NCBI GenBank assembly: GCA_026874595.1
Contig: CM049322.1
Coordinates: 38,845,340-38,909,339, forward strand
Length of the DNA stretch: 64,000 bases
Reading direction: 5' to 3'
Source: Sipunculus nudus
Lineage: Eukaryota; Annelida; Sipuncula; Golfingiida; Sipunculidae
How positions within the stretch are numbered: position 1 is the stretch's first letter; each line of letters opens with the position of its first letter. A program made the position numbers and the translations under genes. Of the stretch, positions 37,437-48,273 are shown piece by piece. Under the pieces are notes generated by a model. That model ran no database searches. It was not told where the DNA came from and saw only the letters and a program-made list of their open reading frames with translations.

Positions 37437-39223
37437 TTGGTAAACGTTGTAATTTTCTATATTACAGTCAATATAATTGGAGACAAGCTCACAACCAACT
37501 TACCTCTAGGCTTCCTCCTTATCATGTGCGGTGAGTGTTAGGCCTATTGTTGTATAACTATGTAGGGTCGTCATGTGAGATACCAGGGTCAATGATAAAG
37601 TTAATTAATCTTAATTGTTTATGAGACAAGTACATAATAGGCATAATGCACAAGGTAATATCTCTAGAATGTAACACTCACTTAATTCAGTACATCCCAT
37701 TTTGCTCCTAATTTAGATAACAATCTAAATGTATGTTAATAAAACATACGCTAAACAAATTTATCTAAAAGGAACTGTCACAGGTGATAAATTAAATCAT
37801 TATGAGATGAAAGTACGTAGATGTTTGTTTCAATCACGGCCCGTATTAAACTCCGGCAGGCAAGGCATTCATTCTCATTGTCATGGAGAGGCCGTTATCA
37901 TGGAAGTTGGGTACGATGTAAAATCAATGGCAATAATATCATAATTATAACTATAAAACGACGGAGATAGCTCTTCACTGTTTTGAGATACTTTGTGAAA
38001 GACAGAAATGGACATATTCTTACATCTTCCTGACGCTTTCCTTAACAACACGTTAAACGAAACAAGCTACCTAACCGTAAACGCGAATGAGAGCCAGCAG
38101 ACGCTACAGAAGTAGTGTTTTCAAAGTAGTGAGCTCCCATTTACCGTTCTTGGGTACATCTGGCTTCTGCCTTGTTGGGTAGCTTTTGTGCCCCCTCCCC
38201 TCGTATCCAGTCTTGGTATATTTTTGCGGTCAGCTTGTGATTTTTCCAGGGGCGTGGTTAGCATTTCCGAGGGGCTTAGTTTTTATACTTTAATTTCTCG
38301 AGTGGAGGGAGCTAGACGGTCGGATCCCCCTCCCTAACGTCAAAGCTCGGGCACTCGATAAAGATGGAAAACCTTAAGATTTCATGAGCTCCTTCTTTTT
38401 GTGCAGCTTCAGTGATCACATTCTCCAGTAAGCATATCAATTGGCAGTGTTCGGCCTTTCATTCCATGTTTTTTGTGTGCTCTTGGATACATGCTTGGTG
38501 ATAATTGTCCAACAGCCTTGTTTTAAGCCATGAAAGCATGGATGTTGTCAATGTCTACTGAGTGCTTGATGTTGTGACATCAGTTAAATCATAGACTTTA
38601 TCTGGGGGCCATCATGTATATAATGAATGCATCACACTCGGTCTCAAACTATTGCCTGGAAGATATGCAAAGCAAGAGTTGTAGAATATAGTCTTACCTT
38701 ACTTATACCTGAAATATATACATACGCCAGCAATGTACTGGATTATTTGGTCCAACAAAGAACTACTAGTTTCAACTTTAAGAAGTCGGTGAATATTGCT
38801 TGTTGCTGGGTAGACTTGAGTGACATCAGAGCTGTTTATTCTAGATATATTTTGAGCCCCAACAGTTGACGAATTAGAGGTAAACATTAAGGATCAGCTC
38901 AAGTTAACCCATGATCGTTGAACACGTGTTTCAAACGAGTTTCAAAGATCACCACATGGACGGTAAACATATAAAACACTGGACCATAAGTGTGTCTGTG
39001 GTTCAATATTTTATATGCGCAGAGAGATATATGTTATTTATTGATATATTCGCCCGATTCTGTACTCAATTTATGCTAAAAGATAATGTATATTAGTCAT
39101 TATCGAAAAACGAGGAGAGTGTATAGAGTGATATACATAGTGATTTATAAAACTTTCCTTGTTTCTGCAAGGAAATTCATTGCATTTTCTGTGATTTTTT
39201 AAAAGTTTTTAAAGAAGGAAAAG
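37435..39223. other. Gene-poor spacer
   Basis: A GC-richer patch lies at about 38100-38600, but no reading frame there is long or splice-bounded. Antisense frames at 38627-38887 overlap each other and show no motif. Confidence 0.45.
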
Positions 39224-39241
39224 ATGGCGCTCGAGCGCCAT
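39224..39241. repeat. Perfect 18 bp palindrome ATGGCGCTCGAGCGCCAT
   Basis: The sequence equals its own reverse complement and contains an XhoI-type CTCGAG core and four CpG or GpC steps in AT-rich surroundings. AAGATGGCG at its left edge resembles a YY1-type site. It may be a protein-binding site. Confidence 0.8.
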
Positions 39242-39885
39242 ACTTGAACAAGTCAGGAATCGCCGCCCTAGACGCTCCTTCAGCAAATATAAAGATGATA
39301 TTTTAATGAATATTTAATTACATTCTATTTACTATTAGGCCCAAAGAATAGGAGAAATTCAGAGGAGATAAAGATGAATAGCTAAGGTCATAAATATTTA
39401 ACGGAGCGGAAGGTAAGAGAATGCTGCTTGCTTAGTGGATGTGAAGTTAATTTCTTTCTAGGATGTGGTAGGATTATGTCTAGAGGAGAAACGATTTTAT
39501 TTTTGGCTATTGTATGCTTGTAGTCATTTGTTAAGATTTGTATTGAGTTTATATGTTTTATCATGTTGTAAGTGTTGACGGATTGTTCTATCATGTAATT
39601 TTTAACAATCGGTGTGTTTGTGCATGCTCTTAGTTCTGATATTTCAGTGAACCTGCTAACTGTTAACGCTGCTCTGAGGGCTTTATTTTGTTTTGAATAT
39701 TAGTGCCAAAGTTATGTAAAGGGTATCCATTGTGTTCCCTGTGATTCAAAGATGATTATAAGATGTTAATAGTGAAATACGTTGCTTTTCGAAAATGTAA
39801 AGGAGACATTATGGAGGAAATAGGAATAAACCCAGCAAGTGAATAAGGTAGACGAAATTAGACACAGAGCCAGTGATGGTGAGGT

Positions 39886-39888
<3 letters not shown>

Positions 39889-39937
<49 letters not shown>
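39889..39937. repeat. (TA)n microsatellite
   Basis: Uninterrupted TA run of about 49 bp. Confidence 0.97.
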
Positions 39938-39940
<3 letters not shown>

Positions 39941-40209
39941 GAAAAACCAATAGCTATTCATAAAGCCCATTGCATTATAAATGCTTGCAAGTTCCAGCGG
40001 TTCACTGTATGTTCTTGGATGTAAAACACGACCCATTAATCACAATTGGAAACGTAATGTATAATTTGATAAAGCTAGACAGCGATAAACAAAGAATGCC
40101 CAGGGTTCAGTATATAGGCTGATAAGACCATGAATGTTGGAAAACACATGTGCAAACGTAGCCGTGATATCACGACTCAAATACGTCAAATAATTGTTTT
40201 TACATAATG

Positions 40210-40413
40210 TTAATCCAACATAGGTATTCCAGAAAGATCAATTTGTACTTTAAAGCCTATATTGCCTAACAATTCGTAATACGTCTTTGATATTTCTAGG
40301 CGTGAGACAAGTACAACCAGTGACCATTCAAGAGATATTTTCTTGAGCAGAGTAGTTTTTCCCATTGAAGGTGCACCATGAATCATCATTCTTTGTGTAG
40401 GTCCGCGAATTTT
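40210..40413 (-). CDS. P-loop (NACHT-type) NTPase exon, partial gene
   Basis: An acceptor (CCTCATTTTCAG) at 40415-40414 opens a 67-codon frame in phase 0: KIRGPTQRMMIHGAPSMGKTT then LLKKISLEWS. GAPSMGKTT is a Walker A motif, preceded by a hydrophobic strand (RMMIHG) and followed by LLKKISLEW, the usual start of NACHT domains in NLR-type receptors. The frame continues to a TAA at 40212-40210. Whether coding stops there or at an internal donor such as S-L/GTTGTA is undecided. No Walker B or further NACHT motifs are seen downstream. Phase 0 entry fits the phase-0 exit of the exon at 35127-34934, and CARD-like exons lie upstream at 44 kb, so a CARD-NACHT gene is plausible. Other STAND or AAA families remain possible. 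Confidence 0.55.
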   Translation of the reverse strand, partial: KIRGPTQRMMIHGAPSMGKTTLLKKISLEWSLVVLVSRLEISKTYYELLGNIGFKVQIDLSGIPMLD

Positions 40414-41049
40414 CTGAAAATGAGGTTGTCCTAGCATAAGGGAACATATTAAGGCGATACTTTATGTGAGTTAGCGACAACAATGCTCTTTGATATATTG
40501 GAACTGAATATAACTAATAAAGTAAATTATATAAAATTATGGTAAACACCGCTATTTACAATTTGTAATACGAAGTTAAAAATAAACAGGTAACTATAGA
40601 AATACTCTCTGGAAAAAAATACCCTCGTATCATTTAAATTGATTGTATCAACTGATACACAGGTCTGCATTGCTTGTTTAATTCTTAATAATATATTATT
40701 TATGTCTATTTGTAATAAGTTATGGCATGTAAGCATAGTCAAGCAAAATTACTTTTGAGTAAAATTAACGACAAGACCAGTTGAGCTTTGTGTCTTCTGA
40801 TTTCTGAGATTTAGAGCTACAGTCTGCTGTATATAACGTAACACTCGCCTTTTCATTTATATGACCATGATGTAATAAACATGAGTCTTCCCCAAATACC
40901 ACAGCATCCAATTGCACATAGAATTAAAAGTAATAACGTGCTTCTAGAATCGTGTTCGCTATCTTTCTTCGGATCACTTTCGATGTAGAATTTACTGAAA
41001 CAGAATTTTATTCAATGCAAAAAATTTGACCAAATTTGTATGCAGACAT
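40414..41049. other. Spacer or intron without recognised exons
   Basis: AT-rich sequence between the P-loop exon and the repeat element. No coding signal is visible. Confidence 0.4.
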
Positions 41050-42131
41050 TAAAAAGTGAAGTGACCCATGGGTCATGACACTCAGCTGACCAGCAGGTCA
41101 TTTTAGCCTAACATTCACAACAGGAATTTTAGCATCTAAAGCTATATTGAGATTAACTTCAGATGTGATCTTGACCATTGATCTTCTGACAGCACCGTCG
41201 ACATGGTTCTTCCGAAAGTCATGGATCACACGTGCAAACTGAATCCACTCATGACTAGTCTATACAGGTTGTATGAGAGAAGAATAAGATCAAATTCCAG
41301 ATCACCAATTTTCAAGCTACAAAGAGGACTTGATTGAAACATTTTGTCTGTCAAAACTAAGGACAAAATAGAAGTTATCACGTTCACAAGAATCTCCAAA
41401 GCACTTTAAAATATAAAGAAATTGGGTAAAAAATAAAAAAAAACAGGTGCCGCCATTAGTCATAACTGATATAACTAGTCATGCTAAAAAATGTAGGAGG
41501 TTTCACTACACTAGATCAAACCAGAAATGAGAAACTGACATCTTGCTGTGATAAGACAGTCTAAACATTTAGGAAAAAAGGCGGGAAAATCGAAAAAAAA
41601 CAGTGGTTCCACAAATCTTCGGAAAATGATAAAACTAGTAATCATCAATAAAAAATATGAGGTTTCAGGACGCTAGATGAGACCACAGATGAAAAACTGA
41701 CACCTTGCTTCAATTTGGCAGTCTAAAAGTATAAGAAAAATATGCCTGACAAAAAAAAATGTGAAGCCACCAGTCTTTGGGAACTAATCATGATCAATAA
41801 ACATATGAGGTTTCACTACACTAGATGAAACCAAGAAAGAGAACCAGTCTAAACATGCAATCTATGCATTAATTATTGAGATACAAGAGATCTTGTATCA
41901 AATTTTGAATTATTATGGGGGTAGATTCAAGCCCCTTAGGTCAAAGAATATCGGCCACAGTGACCTAATTTCAAGAGTCAAGGGAGATATTTAAGGACCC
42001 TCCTGAATCTTAAATTAGAACATTCTACTTTTACCCTGTTAATGGACAACCGGAAGAACTGACGACCTGACGGCCAGATGGACGAAGATAAAAGAGTGAT
42101 CTCTGTTGCTCAGATGAGAGTCATCTGAGCT
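41050..42131. repeat. Interspersed repeat with ~157 bp internal units and hairpin end
   Basis: Three internal units start near 41448, 41604 and 41764, each with a CCAC/CCGCC..AGTC box, AACTAGTAATCAT-like words, ATATGAGGTTTCA, ACACTAGATGA and a CAGTCTAAA end. A 14 bp palindrome TGACCCATGGGTCA lies at 41062-41075 near the left edge. The right edge is a hairpin, GCTCAGATGA (42108-42117) and TCATCTGAGC (42121-42130), followed by an A-run. This is the layout of a non-autonomous mobile element; the class is not determined. Confidence 0.65.
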
Positions 42132-43120
42132 TAAAAAAAGTATTCCATATATTCAGTAAAATCTTTCCGTCCATGGCCAAATTTAGACAATAAAAATATT
42201 ATTCAGTCACTGAACGTTTCTTTCTCCAACATTATGATCCAAAAATTAATTCGTCACTATGTGTATTCAAAATTCACAATTTACTCGCTGGTGCGCATTT
42301 ACCTTGAATCACAAAGATTTTTTTTGTAAAATAAAAAAATGCATGTTTTTATTGATAACTGAGATGACGAGAACATGCCTTAGTCATTTTGCTCAAAATA
42401 TGCGAGCCCAATGACCTGTTATCTGTGTGTTTGTTCTCTACAATATATGGATGCCACAATGGATACAGATGATAATAAAGATATATCCAACGTTTATATA
42501 TTTGCATTTAAGCCCAGGCTAGATATTCTGAAGAGCGTTAAAAATACACAAAGCTTTGTCCACTCATATGAAAAACTTATGTGATCGGTTGTGTGTGTGT
42601 ATATCAGAGAAATATCTTCGAAAGAGTATTGCTATGAGGTTTTGGGGAATGACGGGCCATAGGTGACACCAGAAGCTTTTAAATTTTGTTGACTGATCGG
42701 TGGAATAAGTGTGCTGGTCTGGATCCAGGCAATCCAAGCTCCAAGTAAATTCAGAACTTTTTTAGGAATTCCTTTGGACATGGAAGGTAACTTTAACTTC
42801 CATGGATACTTTAACTTTTATAATGAGTAACCGACATTGTCTTGTCGTCAACGTCATAGAACTCTGATGCTGGACCATGACGTCAAATTACGTTTCAAGG
42901 TCCTGACAAGTTGCTGTTTGCGCCATTACGGTGTTTATCTTGATCATGTGGCCCATGGCCACTTCACTCCTTCATTACACGAAGCCGCCCATGGAGATCC
43001 AACAGTACATTTTTTTTAAATATGTTCATATAAAGCGTAATTAAGAAGTCCATTCACACACACGTACACACACACACACACATATATATTATATTTATAT
43101 ATGGGCTAGTCCATATACAT
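42132..43120. other. Spacer or intron without recognised exons
   Basis: AT-rich. A (CA)n tract lies at about 43058-43082. Open frame 42837-43019 has no motif. Confidence 0.45.
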
Positions 43121-43375
43121 ATGGGCTAGGTATCGTCAAGCTTAGTACGCTGGACTTGTGACCGTAAGGTTGTGTGTTCGCGTCCTGTTCTGACCGCCGT
43201 CTGTGATAAGACTCCTAGCTAAATATTTACAACAAGGATGCACCCTATCGATCCAGGATTGAAAAGGTACTGGTCATGATCGGCAGGCATATGTAAAAAG
43301 AATAACCTTCTAAAGCGCCTGTTATGGCTGCATGGGTTGCATGTTCCCCTGGGAGCCGATAAAAGCTAAAAGGAG
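43121..43375 (+). mobile_element. tRNA-like SINE, different family
   Basis: GGTATCGTCAAGCTTAGTACG resembles a degenerate A-box region and TGTGTTCGCGTCC a B box, at tRNA-like spacing. A body of about 190 bp follows and ends near GATAAAAGCTAAAAGG. The sequence differs from SINE copies A-C. A duplicated ATATGGGCTAG at the left edge may be a target-site or copying artefact. Confidence 0.55.
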
Positions 43376-43448
43376 GAACAGGCCCAAAAGACCAGGAAGG
43401 CAAAGTGCAAAGTCGGACGAGACTGACATCATCAGTGAGAACACACTA

Positions 43449-43500
43449 CCCCCCCCCCCCCCCCATCTGTTACCTTCGATCAAAGGGGTGGGGGGGGGGG
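43449..43500. repeat. C16 tract facing G11 tract
   Basis: Sixteen C (43449-43464) are followed 25 bp later by GGGGTGGGGGGGGGGG (43485-43500). The tracts are complementary, so they can fold as a hairpin; the G run can also form a quadruplex. Such sites are unstable and difficult to sequence. Confidence 0.9.
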
Positions 43501-43743
43501 ACTGGGATCAGATTATTCATCATCAGTCAGCAGAGCCTGTACAAAACCACATATGCTACACATCTTTAATAGTTTTTTTCAGAACTGGAGAGCTCCAAAC
43601 GCACTTAATGCTTCTCATTAAACGTGTGGGAGTATCGGATTAGGCATTTGTTCCAAGTTATATTTTTAGTGCAGATACAGGTGTGGGCGGAGGTATTCGC
43701 TCTGTTAGTGCCTTCTAGTCAATGCATACATCTTTGTATTTAC

Positions 43744-43909
43744 TAGAGAGTATGCATTTCACAACATGCTTCTTTCCGGACCTCTTCAGACAGTAAAGCC
43801 GTTCAGTTTATTACGACGCTTTCAATATAGTACCTGTACCCAGCTTCATAACACATCTTTCTTTATTAGGTACGAGTGTACAAGATATCAATATATATAT
43901 ATAAATATA

Positions 43910-43975
<66 letters not shown>

Positions 43976-44383
43976 TGTCCAACCACTAAATGAAAATATT
44001 TCTACTTTACTGTACTTGTTTCGAATTGGGTTACCTCGACTTCCTCTAGTTCGTCCAGTGATAGTACGTCATGTGAGAATAACTTGAAGAAAGCAAAATT
44101 TTCTACCAAGGAACTGGCTGCGAAAGGTAGACACATCCTTCGGAGATGCCTAAAGGCCTTAAGTTATGTTTGCAAATGTATACATATATAAATACAAAAC
44201 ACGTTAAATAAGATACTGTACAGTCGCAAATCAAATACTAAACAAGAACTTTTAAATCCCTATGAACAACAAATGTTAAGTGGTTATGTAAAAAAAATCT
44301 CAACGTAAAGTTTTATGTATTCCTGCATAAGAAATTAAAAAAAAAAAGGAAAACGTACCAGTGTCTCTTCAATTTTTTTCCAT
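43744..44383 (-). pseudogene. Second CARD-like gene fragment, frameshifted
   Basis: Exon 1 (44383-44359) starts with ATG in ACATGG and ends at donor G/GTACGT, but an A7 run puts a TGA in frame. Eight A would restore both the frame and the phase required by exon 2. Exon 2 (44149-44035, acceptor CCTTTAG, donor GAG/GTAACC) encodes HLRRMCLPFAASSLVENF then AFFKLFSHDVLSLDELEEVE, paralogous to the exon at 36132-35988 in phase, donor position and ending (LEE[IV]E). Exon 3 (43818-43744, donor A/GTAAAT) contains the EEV-type core CTGAAGAGGTCCGGAAAG, with HVVKCILS in a different frame from the entry frame. With at least two lesions this is probably a pseudogene, although homopolymer sequencing error could explain exon 1. 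It may be the 5' part of the gene containing the P-loop exon at 40.4 kb. Confidence 0.42.
43890..43973. repeat. (TA)n microsatellite inside the CARD-like locus
   Basis: A TA-dominated run of about 80 bp lies in the intron between CARD-like exons 2 and 3 (44035 and 43818). Confidence 0.95.
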
Positions 44384-45756
44384 GTCAGCGAGGGAGATGA
44401 TTAATGTACATATCCGTGTGCACTAAGAAATATGAGAAGCGTTTTGTATATAATGTACCTAGGGTGTGCACTGAGAAATTTAAAGAAACGCTTTATTTGC
44501 ATTTATGTATAGACAAGTAATAAACAAAAATGATTGTTCTGCTTTACATTTTTTTAAAGAATATATTAGGTAGAATACACGGTAATACTGTTTATAGCGT
44601 GGTCCTATCAATCTGTCGTGGCATCCATCATGTGATTCAGCTGTTTGAAGAAAAAATAAGAAGATTTCCTTTAGGCTCCGGCCCTTGTATGCATGCCACA
44701 CACACCAGAGGAAGTTTTCTGTTCCTAAATGCTACTCATCGACTAATAGCGCATTAGTTTTCATTTCTTTCCGATTGATTTAGCCAGAATTACACAATTC
44801 ATAGTACTTAAGTCATACATCCAGAAGAGGGTTCTTGTGATTGTATGGTTTCTATACTTTTCTTATTTTGTAGGGATGTTTGTTTTGAGTAAACTTACGT
44901 CACTAATAACACCAATTGCAGACTGAATTATATATTGCAATTATGCCATATCTTGTCCAATTATAGTTCTCTACATATAAACCTTAATCTGTATACATCC
45001 AAACCATATGAACCGAATATTGAAAATTACTACACCGAATTAAACCAGTAGCGACATTTTTCGCGCATAATGCAAAGAGTTTAACAGAGCAACCGTGCTA
45101 CACAAATTATAAAATAGTGATTTTCATTGATCTGTTTCAATATATAATCGTACATATTAAAATCTTTATACATAATTTATGCTCTTATTTGGGTTTTGTA
45201 TCTTTGTTATATAATTGTTAAAGATATAGATAATGGGGTTGATTTTGATCCGCCGTGCTGTATCACACAATCTGTCTCCCTACATATGCAGTTAATTTAC
45301 TTTATGAAAATAAATAATAACAATTTTACATTAACTTGTTTTGACAGAAGCCTTACAACAAATTAAACATGATGGTGACTTTTTACAAAGATTTTCATGT
45401 ATTTCTTACCAGCCAGGCATCGGCCCCCTGACTGGTTTATATAGAATAGATTAAATTGATTATATGTCTGTACTGGTTGAAGGAGCTAACATTTTATATT
45501 ACCAAAGCCTGGAATCTGAATGTCATCAACCTATTTCACCTTTACTTGAGGTCGTCTGGGATGACATGCATAGATAGCTTTGATACCCTTAGATTTCATG
45601 GATGAAGCGCAATCATACAGTCATACAGACATATGCTAGTATGACCACCCTAGAACCACTGCACAGGAGAAATTTTACCTAATGACTCGTGGCCGCAGGA
45701 ATTACATGAAATGACTTAAATGTTTAGGCATTTCATGAAATGCCTGAATTCACATT

Positions 45757-45810
<54 letters not shown>

Positions 45811-46498
45811 GTATATATATGTGTATGTACTTGATACGCTTTTTCACGAATTATGATGGTCTCATAAGCACGGCACATATACCGCGGGCTTTGGGGTTAC
45901 CTTCCTAGAGTTAATAATAAGGCAACGGCTAACCACTTCATGGCGACGTTAAGAATGCCAACATGGATCTTAACTAATGACAGAGAGATAGAGTGTATGA
46001 CATTGGGTATATACCATTAACGAAACGGTCAGTTGTAATTGCTGTATAATTTAAATCAAAGCAGTTTAGTGTATTTTTATGGAGAAATGTAAAATTACAA
46101 ATGGATTTTGCTGTACCCCTGCCTTCATTATCCTACTGAAATATTACATAACGAATCAATTTTAATATTGTTATAAGTGATATACGTAATGTTACTATAG
46201 CGGATACCCTCAACGTATTATTTTAGATCGTACAGAAAAAAATAAGACACTTGTTTGATACCGCTTATGAAGGGAGGTTGTAGTTGCCCGTCCAAGGTCG
46301 GTTGTTTTCCCCGGGTTCTTCGGCATTCTCCATCTCTAGAGACTACCAAACGCTACCTTCCGAGCTAAGGAGTCTGTATAATATTAATTATTATAACTAG
46401 TTGTACAATTCATGTAAAAATTAAATTTATAATTTAAAGAAATTTAGAAAATATCTCAAATATTGTTTTTATCACGTTAATATGTTCTTCCCATGTAG
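44384..46498. other. Gene-free spacer with (TA)n at 45759-45807
   Basis: AT-rich. The (TA)n run is about 49 bp. Overlapping frames at 44480-44757 are antisense to each other and lack motifs. No exon was recognised. Confidence 0.5.
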
Positions 46499-46651
46499 GT
46501 GAATTGCACAAACTGGAAGCCTGGACGGACTTCAAATATGAAAAAAACACCACCCTTTTCTCCTGTGTATTTCTTACCAATAACGGCTCTTGGTTTGATA
46601 ATGCATGCCCAACGGTGCATCGTTTCAAATGCTCCAGAGACACTCTTGCAG
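46499..46651 (+). pseudogene. C-type lectin domain exon with A7 frameshift
   Basis: The exon opens in one frame as VNCTNWKPGRTSN and, after seven A, the next frame gives FSCVFLTNNGSWFDNAC and VHRFKCSRD, the usual conserved Cys-Gly-x-Trp-x-Asp-x-x-Cys ending of a C-type lectin fold. One base added or removed in the A run would unite the two. KPG replaces the more common QPD/EPN motif, so sugar binding of a calcium type is not expected. Confidence 0.65.
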
Positions 46652-47582
46652 GTATGTTGTTTATAAAAAACCATATCCTACTATGTGTTATTATTGTGCG
46701 ACAGCTTGGTTAAGGTCATACAAAATGTCCGAAAATTTCCCTGCTGGTGTATTTCAATCTTAATACAGAGGAGACTTTGTTTGATATCTATGTTATAATC
46801 TGTATCAGCGGTATTCCGTTGTGTTTGCAACTAACCAAGTCTTGACAACTGCCAAATGAATGAAGAGACACTTTCGAGCTGTGGGACGTTTGCTGTCGTG
46901 AGGGTTGAATGCTCATATCCATATATCAAGGTAAGATTTCCAAGATACTCTCTAAGATATTTACCAGAAGATTGAGAACTTAACAGTAATTTACTAGAAT
47001 AGGCGTACCATGATTCCAGTTAATAATAATTCCATTCTCACTGCTGACAATTTAGGGGAAAGAAATCGATGGGGCTCAGTTAAAAACAGAAAAAAATCAT
47101 TTAAAACTGAGATTTTGTTTTCAATATTCCAAATTATAATTTACAATTGTAAATGAACGGATAATCGAGGCAGATGAAAACAAATCCGTGAGACCTCACA
47201 ATTGTCACTTTCATATGTGGTATTAATTTGTATGAATACTATATTTCGTAAAACATTTTTCGTGTCACTTTATTGTGCATAGATATTTCTATATCGGAGC
47301 ACACTTAGTGCTTGAATTAGAGAGAAACTTAAGTTGTTTCATTTTTTTATATTTTATCAGACATCATTTTTGGAAAGGTTTATTTAGATAAATTAAAAGC
47401 TTATTGATCAAAGCAGAATTTAATCGCTAAATAAATCATTTTTAATCCAGTCATTTTCGAAAAAGACCTGGACCAGAAACTGCACCCTAGTCGCACAAAT
47501 ATAATTCGGATATTGTCCTGTAACACACACACACACACAAAGACATATAATGCTATTAGTTTCTTAGTTTCTTTAACTTTAG

Positions 47583-47875
47583 TCAGAAGAATATGGGAAA
47601 AACTTGCTCCTGGTTATTCGAGAATACCTCCAGATCTAGCATACCGACAGGTGGCGCTATGTTTGCGACGCTGGATTCATTAAAGAAAATAGTGAAGTTG
47701 TTTGCAGAAAATTTATGAGTAATCCGAGTTACGTCGTGAGAATAACAGATGAAGGAAAGGGTATGGAACATTAAAATTTGATAAGTTTGGTCATTTACTT
47801 CTGATGATCCTGTTGTCGCCAAATACAATTTAGCTTGCACAGGAAATTTGACTTTTAAGGGTATGGCTCAAGAAA
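47583..47875 (+). pseudogene. SRCR-like domain exon with nonsense codon
   Basis: After acceptor CTTTAACTTTAG the frame reads EEYGKNLLLVIREYLQI, TAG, then HTDRWRYVCDAGFIKEN and SEVVCRKF, which match strand and Cys positions of the scavenger receptor cysteine-rich fold. A second part, VVAKYNLACTGN, lies in another frame at about 47820-47855 and fits the later Cys of the same fold. Confidence 0.55.
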
Positions 47876-48273
47876 GGCGTGAGATATACTTGCGGGCGCC
47901 AGTGTGGAAGCGTCAGGTGTATTCATGTATTTTACATAACTTCTTACATTCTTGTATCAAATATAAAAAGGGTTTTTCAGTACCTGAACAAGTTCGCGTA
48001 AAAAAGTGTAGATGTGATTTCAGATTGTTTTTTAGCAAAAGCCATGTCGAGGTTGTGACAACAAAAAAATTGATATTAACTAATATTAATCAAAATAAGA
48101 CAGATAAAAACAACCTATCAAATCACAACGGCTGAAAAGAATTTGAAGTAACACAGAAACAACCGAACCAGTACATGTCCTAGTTTTTTTACTTTTATAC
48201 CAGAATAATGAAAATTCTGTCGGTCGTTTCGGGCAAATTTGTAGTTGTCGGTATAACCATTGTGGTTATGCAG

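Noticed and set aside
43332-43643. 103-codon frame with a proline run
   Set aside because: The proline run is the translated C16 tract and the start lies in the SINE tail; no family match.
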